Part shown: in pieces, positions 58,874 through 64,000 of the stretch | Layout: each line of letters starts with the position of its first letter | Numbering within the stretch: position 1 is the first letter of the stretch | Assembly: GCF_904849725.1 (NCBI RefSeq) | Contig: NC_058524.1 | Coordinates: 554,407,763-554,471,762, forward strand | Length of the DNA: 64,000 bases | Direction of reading: 5' to 3' | Source of the DNA: Hordeum vulgare subsp. vulgare | Taxonomy: Eukaryota > Streptophyta > Magnoliopsida > Poales > Poaceae | The notes under the pieces: model-generated | What the model saw: only the letters and a program-made list of their open reading frames with translations | Told to the model about the DNA's origin: nothing | The model's database searches: none | Made by a program: the position numbers and the translations under genes

Positions 58874-61412
58874 TTAGGGTGAAGCACGGTGGCTCTGGCT
58901 TGTTTCCCCTGGAGAAGGCTGCCCTAGAGAAGGCTCGACTATAGAAGGGTCATGCGATGCGTTTCGGGAGATATTCTACACCAAACATCGTTTGCAATGT
59001 GTAGTTAGCATGAGGACACTCTTAAGATCACTACACTGAAATGAAACTCACCGTCCCCGCCACGTTAATGACTCGCATCGGCGGATGGACTTGGCCGTTC
59101 TTCTCGCACATAGACTGTACATTTGGTTTCGACAAGTCAAACTTTTTATTTATTAATGAAACGGACATTCAAATGCAAGATTTGAAATAACATGATGAAG
59201 AAACTTACCATGAAGAGCTCGTATATGGCCCTGGTAGACGCATCATTCCGTGCCCTCTCCGCCTCCACCTATGCAGTCGTCCTCTCCTCCAGCTCCCTAA
59301 TTTCCTTATCCTTCTCCGCCATAGCCGCCTGCATTGCTTCTCTCTCTTTCTGAATAGCAGCCTGCAACACAACTCATTGTTAGCAATGTAATCATATTGG
59401 TTCAAACGCACAACATAAAGCGGAAAGATAGTTGAGTCCATTAAACTAACCTCGATGGCGAGCTCCACTGGCCGTGGACGACGTGTTATCTCTGGACAAG
59501 AGCTCGTTTGGTGTTCCTTTATCTGCCGGAGAGTGCTAGGACAACGTATAAGGCCGTCTCCAATGGCGATCGAGCCATGGGGCCTCCCGTTGCCAGCTAT
59601 CATCACCAGCTCTGGATCAATAGGCCCCTCGCTCGGGTTAAAGTCCTCCCCTTTCCTCGCCTTCCCGTGATCTCTGTACTTCACGAGCTTGCCGTGGGAG
59701 GAGATGTTGGTGAAGTTTTCTGGATGCTCGAGGTCAGACTCAGAGAATGCCTTGACCTTCTTGTACGAGGCAGTATGGGCCATCGCATACAGGTCGTACA
59801 TGTGTGGCGCCTCCGTCTTATTGTGACGCGCCTAAAAGAGAGGGAGGAAAATTGTATTGGTAAAGGGCTCAAGATAGCTTTAAGAATGAATTGCATGAGG
59901 CATGAAGCAAACCACATACCCAGTTCTCGCCAAATTGGATTAATTGACGCTCCCTTGATGGTGTGGCACGCCAACCATTTTGCCATGCCTCTCCTTCGCG
60001 TTGTTGTCGCTGGCCTCCCACGTTTCGGAGCACCACTGATCCACCAAGGCATCCCAACAATCCATATTATCCACACACCATCTCAGGGGCACCTAAGTTA
60101 ATAAAGAGAAATTTGAGTGCGTAAAAACCAAATCAAGGAAACTAACTACAAAGCCTTAATAATATGTAAATTACCTTCATGTAATGCTCCTTCTCCATCT
60201 TAGCATCATGGCACTTCGCCTTGTCAATCCTAATATGCTGCGTGGCATAGTAGTCTCGAACAGCCTGCACCCGAGCCTCGTGCCGAAAGTTTTGAAGTAG
60301 GCGGCGACATTCGGTTTCGATAACCTTTGCCGCGTCCTCCTCGTATCCCTCCTCACACCTGTAGAAGGTCTGCAAATGAGACAACACCGATTAGTACAAT
60401 AAATAGCTATGGTTGATTTATAATTGTGTGAAAGAGAAATTACCCAGAACTTTCGGATCACCATGTCCGCCCTCGTGTCACACAAAACACCGTCGATCTC
60501 CACCTCTGGCGGGGCCGAGGCAGCCAAGTAGTGCTCCCAGGTCATTCCTACTTCTCGCTCCCGACTGGGCAACGTAACAAACCCTGGGAAGTTTTGACGG
60601 CAAAGAACACCAAGGACGTTGTTGGGCTTGCGGACACCCTTGGCAACAATCCAACCCCTACAGTATGACAAATTAAAGCCAAAACATTAGATATTTGAGA
60701 AAACGCGAAGGCAAAAGGTTAAATAAGAGTAAATTAACTTACTTGTCCCCATTTGGCCTAATCGACCACCTCTGCTCGGGGGTCGCTGGCACGAGCGGGA
60801 GCCCCGAACTACCACGCTCGTAGACGGTAGCCCCCTCACCCAGGTCCTCGTCGCTACCAACATGGCCACTTGGCTCAGGCCAGGTATCCCACTGGGTATC
60901 TTGGGGCGTACCCTCATCCCTGCTTTGCTCCGGAGTCGCCTGAAAGGAAGCCTTTGGGACACGAGTCTCGTGGGTCGAAGGATTGTCGAACTGAGGCTCG
61001 TCGACCCGAGGCTCGTGAACCGGAGACCGTGTAGCCTGCACCTCATACGAATCCACCCTAGAAGTCCTGTGCTCAGGTGAATCAGCTTGGGGTGGTGGCG
61101 GAGACCGTGTAGCCCTACCTCTCCCGCGGCCACGTGTACCTTTAGTACAACATAAATACCAACATGAGTAATGAAATTATATAAATACCAATATGCATAC
61201 AACATGAGTACAACATAAATACCAACATGAATACAACGTGTACCTTTAGTGCCTCTCGGCTTCGCGGGGGCTCGACCTCCTCTCACAGGGGGCGCTCCTT
61301 GCATAGTAGCAAGCAACACTCTCCGAAGAGGCGAGGTAGGAATGGAAGTACCCATCCCATCACCCGCCGACGAAGAAGCAGCCGCGGAGTGCTTTCGACA
61401 CTTTCCCACCAT
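58874..61412 (-). pseudogene. Transposase_24-like gene of CACTA element B, nine exons, broken
   Basis: Minus-strand exons inferred are 61412-61244, 61139-60743, 60657-60444, 60369-60175, 60092-59920, 59831-59451, 59361-59209, 59114-59052 and 58975-58874, all with GT..AG introns. Exons 3, 4, 7 and 8 have exactly the lengths of element A. Exon 4 is open here (HEARVQAVRDYYA) where element A has two stops, and exon 6 keeps 26 bp (PHGSIAIGDGLIRCP) missing from element A. Exon 5 is 1 bp shorter than in A (173 versus 174), and the frame then meets a stop at about 59942. Exon 7 has a TAG at 59271-59269. Domain content is as in element A: disordered N-terminus, Ptta/Transposase_24-like core, coiled coil. 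Confidence 0.82.
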
Positions 61413-61597
61413 CTTTCAACACCTGTCATGACAAAGAGTAAATGAAATTAGTACAACATAAATACTAACAGGAGTAACAAAATGTATATAATTTAAGTGT
61501 ATCATCGTCATAAATACCAACATGACTAATAAAAATTGAATACCTAACATGAACTCAAAATTTATATATAGTATAATAGTTGAATACCTGACATGAA

Positions 61598-61697
61598 CTA
61601 ATAACAATCGTCCTCGTCTATATATGATTCGGGGTCAATAAATGCATCATGATCATCACTATCATCAATAAATGCATCATCGTCCTCACCATCACTG
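61598..61697 (-). pseudogene. Tail of the small acidic CACTA ORF
   Basis: The minus strand encodes DDDAFIDDSDDHDAFIDPE and ends YIDEDDCY with a stop at 61598, as at 30600-30685 of element A. The upstream part of the ORF is absent; G-rich repeats follow directly, so about 450 bp present in element A has been lost here. Confidence 0.6.
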
Positions 61698-61965
61698 TCG
61701 GGGGTCGAGGGTCAGTGGCGTCGGGAGTCGAGGGTCAGTGGCGTCGGGGGTCCAGGGTCGAGGGTCAGTGGCTTCTGGAGTCGAGGGTCAATGGCGTCGG
61801 GCATCAGGGGTCGGGGGTTAGTGGAGTCAGGGGTCGGGAGTCGGGGGTCGGGGGTCAGTGGTGTCGGGCGTCGGGGGTCGGGAGTCGGGTCTCACTGGCG
61901 TCGGAGGTCGGGGGTTTGTTGCCTCGGGCGTCGGGGGTCGTGGGCCGGGGGTCGGGGGTCGGGGT
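61690..61965 (+). repeat. G-rich short tandem repeats in CACTA element B
   Basis: Degenerate units such as GGGGGTCGAGGGTCAGTGGC and GTCGGGGGTCGGG repeat for about 275 bp. They correspond to the C-rich repeats of element A (29455-30110). The plus strand has many closely spaced G runs with quadruplex potential. Confidence 0.82.
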
Positions 61966-62365
61966 CCTTTTCTTTCTTCTTCTCCTCTCTCCTCCTCTTC
62001 TTCTTATTCTTCTTGATCATCATATTATTATTGTTCTTCTTCTTTCTCCTCTCCTCCTCCTCCTCCTCTTGTTCTTCTTTCTTTTATCTTTCTCCTCTTT
62101 TCCTCTTTCTTCTTCTTCTTCTTCTTCTTCTTCCTTTTTCTTCTAGTTTATTATTCTCTTATTTTCTTCTAAGTTTTTTTCTATCTATTGTTTTCTTCTC
62201 TATCTACTTTTTCTACCTAATAAACTAACTATCTAATTTCACATAAAAACGGAAAAAAACTAACTATCCAATTTAACAGAAAAATAGAAAATAAACTAAC
62301 TATCTAAATTAACTATCTAATTTAAAAGAAAAAACAGGAAATAAAGACAAAAAGAAAAAAAAACT
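61966..62365. other. Pyrimidine-rich and AT-rich stretch of CACTA element B
   Basis: CTTCTT/CTCCTC microsatellite sequence (61970-62140) is followed by an AT-rich part with three near-repeats of AACTAACTATC. The serine/leucine-rich ORFs here are compositional. Confidence 0.5.
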
Positions 62366-62760
62366 TACCTGCAGTGGGAGGAGGGCAGTGGGAGGAGGGG
62401 AGGGCGAGCTTCGGCCGTGGGCGGCGGGGAGGAGGGGCGTGGGGAGGAGGTGCGCGGGGAGGAGGGGAGGGCGAGTACCGGCCGTGGGCGGCGGTGGTGG
62501 GCCGGAGCGGTTTCGGTGGTTGTGGTGGCGGCGCTTGGGTGGGTAGAGCGCGAGAAGGAGGGCCGCAGGTAGGAGGGACGCGGGGAGGAGGGGAGCGGGG
62601 AGCTCCGGTCGTGGGCGGCGGTGGTGGGCCGGAGTAGCTCAGGTGGTGGTGGCGGCGGCGCTGGAGTGGCAGGGGCGTGCGCGAGAGAGGCAGGAGATCG
62701 AGGGGAGCGGGGGTGGAGCGTGCCGTTAGGGGAGCGGGGGTGGGGGCTGGGTGCCGTTAG
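62366..62760 (-). repeat. GC-rich low-complexity block in CACTA element B
   Basis: This is the counterpart of 28330-28815, with GGGGAGGAGGGG and GTGGGCGGCGGTGG units. It is bounded by ACTTACCTGC, which on the minus strand is a possible splice donor (GCAG|GTAAGT). That supports the idea of a 5' untranslated exon here. Confidence 0.6.
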
Positions 62761-62764
62761 GGGG

Positions 62765-63066
62765 AGCGCCCCTTTGCCGTCTGGAGAAGCTGGGAGGTAG
62801 ACGGCAAAGGGGTGGGTGGGGTGGGGCGGGCTTCGGCCGTTAGGGTGGCGCCCCTTTGCCGTCTGCGTGCTATTTGCCGTCCGCCTCTGGCGCATTTGCC
62901 ATGCGTCAGCAGATGGCAAAGATGTGGCCGACGACAAATAAAACCTTTGCCATCAGCAACCTCTTTGCCGTCTGCTTTGTACCAGATGACGGCAAAGAGG
63001 ATCTTTGCCATGCGTCAGCAGACGACAAAGGCATGGCAGACGACAAATTTCTCAATTCCAGTAGTG
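62765..63066 (-). repeat. Subterminal repeats of CACTA element B (gene-proximal end)
   Basis: TTTGCCGTC and GACGGCAAA motifs in both orientations lead to the terminal inverted repeat ending at 63066. This matches 27841-28290 of element A. Confidence 0.87.
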
Positions 63067-63069
63067 ATA

Positions 63070-64000
63070 CCTACCTACTATGGCTTTTTCAAAGTCATTC
63101 CAAGATATATTGCCATGCAACTACCACCATGACATGTGCCACCACATCTACATTGCCATTGCATGATCATAAGATAGCTAGCATGATGTTTCCATTAAGG
63201 TCTATGCCATGCTAGATCATTGCCACGGTACACTACAGAAGGCATTCCATATAGAGTCATCGTTGCTCTAAGTTTTGACTTGAAAGTGTGATGATCGTCA
63301 TTAATGGAGCATTGTCCCATGTGAGGAAATAAAAGAGGCCAAAGAAGTCCACCAAAAAAACAGACCGAAGAGCCCACCAAAAAAATAAAAATAAAATGAG
63401 AGAAAAAGATAGAAGGGACAATGCTACCACTTTGTCCACACTTGTGCATATTAAGCACCATGATCTTCATGAGTGAGAGTCTCTCGTTTTTTCACCACCA
63501 TATAGCTAGTGGGAAATCTTCATTAAATAACTTGGCTTGTATATTCCAATGATAGGCTTCCTCAAAATTGCCTTAGGTCATCGTGAGCAAGCAAGTTGGA
63601 TGCACACCCGCTAGTTTTCTTTAAGAGTTTTCACTTACTCGTAGCTCTAGTGCATCATTTCTATGGCAATCCCTACTCATTCACATTGATATCTATTGAT
63701 GAGCATCTCCACAGCTCATTGATATGCGTAGTTAATGTGACTATCTTCTCCTTTTTTGTCTTGCAACCTCCACCACACTCCACACCATCTATAGTGCTAT
63801 AACCATGTCTCACGCTCATGTATTGCGTGAGACTTGAAAAGGTTTGAGAAAGTAAAGGTGTGAAATAATTACTTGGCCAATACCAGGGTTGTGCATGATT
63901 TAAATTCGTTGTGCAATGATGATAGAGCATAGCCAGACTATATGCTTTTGTAGGGATAACTTTCTTTTGGCCTTGTTATTTTGAAAGTTCATGATTACCT
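63070..64000 (+). other. Interior of Gypsy copy 3, continuing after CACTA element B
   Basis: This is the reverse complement of 26690-27640 in copy 1 and of 43290-44220 in copy 2. No supported ORF. The window ends before the polypurine tract. Confidence 0.75.

Larger units (their letters stand above)
54672..63066 (-). mobile_element. CACTA element B, complete, no TNP2-type transposase seen
   Basis: The ends are CACTACTGAAATTCAG at 54672 and the inverse of CACTACTGGAATTGAG ending at 63066. They are flanked by a perfect ATA duplication (54669-54671, 63067-63069). Gypsy copy 1 shows the uninterrupted site (inverse, near 27640). The 8395-bp element is the same family as element A but in opposite orientation. 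It holds the same parts in the same order: subterminal repeats, GC-rich block, G/C-rich short repeats, acidic ORF tail, nine-exon Transposase_24-like pseudogene, quasi-palindrome array and subterminal repeats. Confidence 0.93.
50402..64000 (+). mobile_element. Gypsy copy 3, non-autonomous, split by CACTA element B, 3' end outside window
   Basis: On the plus strand this has a 5' LTR (50402 to about 52002), primer-site cluster, the 249-codon ORF with three stops (52371-53120) and a non-coding interior. The interior is interrupted by CACTA element B (54672-63066) and resumes at 63070. By comparison with copy 1 the polypurine tract and 3' LTR should start about 0.2 kb beyond the window. No pol gene is present. 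Confidence 0.85.

Noticed and set aside
61649..62228. ORFs of 145-165 codons rich in Gly then Ser/Phe/Leu
   Set aside because: They run from the G-rich tandem repeats into a pyrimidine microsatellite; composition only.

Overview
This is repeat-dominated plant DNA, and the element families point to a Triticeae grass (wheat, barley or a relative). I see a long-LTR non-coding element of LARD (Sukkula/Erika) type, a BARE1/WIS/Angela-type Copia element, a Gypsy family whose LTRs begin TGATACGTCTC and whose primer site is TGGCGCCGTTGCCGGGGA, and CACTA elements with TTTGCCGTC subterminal repeats. Family names come from recognition, not from a search. I find no intact host gene and no bacterial feature. 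The only gene-like sequence not assigned to a transposon is one terminal exon of a Werner-type 3'-5' exonuclease (48959-49365, minus).

Layout. (1) 1-13289: LARD-type element, with the 5' LTR cut by the window edge, a 3.8 kb non-coding interior and a full 5.0 kb 3' LTR. (2) 13290-14964 and 23643-25432: two halves of one minus-strand CACTA gene (Transposase_24-like region followed by a Ulp1/C48 protease domain). It is interrupted at its 3' end by the LARD and in the middle by the Copia element 14965-23642, and its 5' end is cut off at 25433. (3) 25433-42176: minus-strand Gypsy copy 1, which carries a complete 10.4 kb CACTA element (27841-38218). (4) 42177-48396: minus-strand Gypsy copy 2, with mismatched LTRs. 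(5) 48397-50401: an end of another CACTA, the exonuclease exon and unassigned DNA. (6) 50402-64000: plus-strand Gypsy copy 3, which carries a second complete CACTA element of the same family in opposite orientation (54672-63066). Its 3' LTR lies beyond the window.

How the parts relate. None of the Gypsy copies, the LARD or the two complete CACTA elements encodes a reverse transcriptase or a recognisable TNP2-type transposase, so all would need helpers. The only reverse transcriptase is in the Copia element, and it is broken by many stops and a YVDS active site. The two CACTA elements carry the same nine-exon Transposase_24-like gene, each inactivated by different lesions. Gypsy copies 2 and 3 stand head to head and form a large inverted repeat around the exonuclease exon.

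The most interesting observations are the exchange of coding cassettes between Gypsy copies, three primer-site-like motifs per Gypsy copy, mismatched LTRs on copy 2, and arrays of seven to eight purine/pyrimidine quasi-palindromes inside both CACTA elements.
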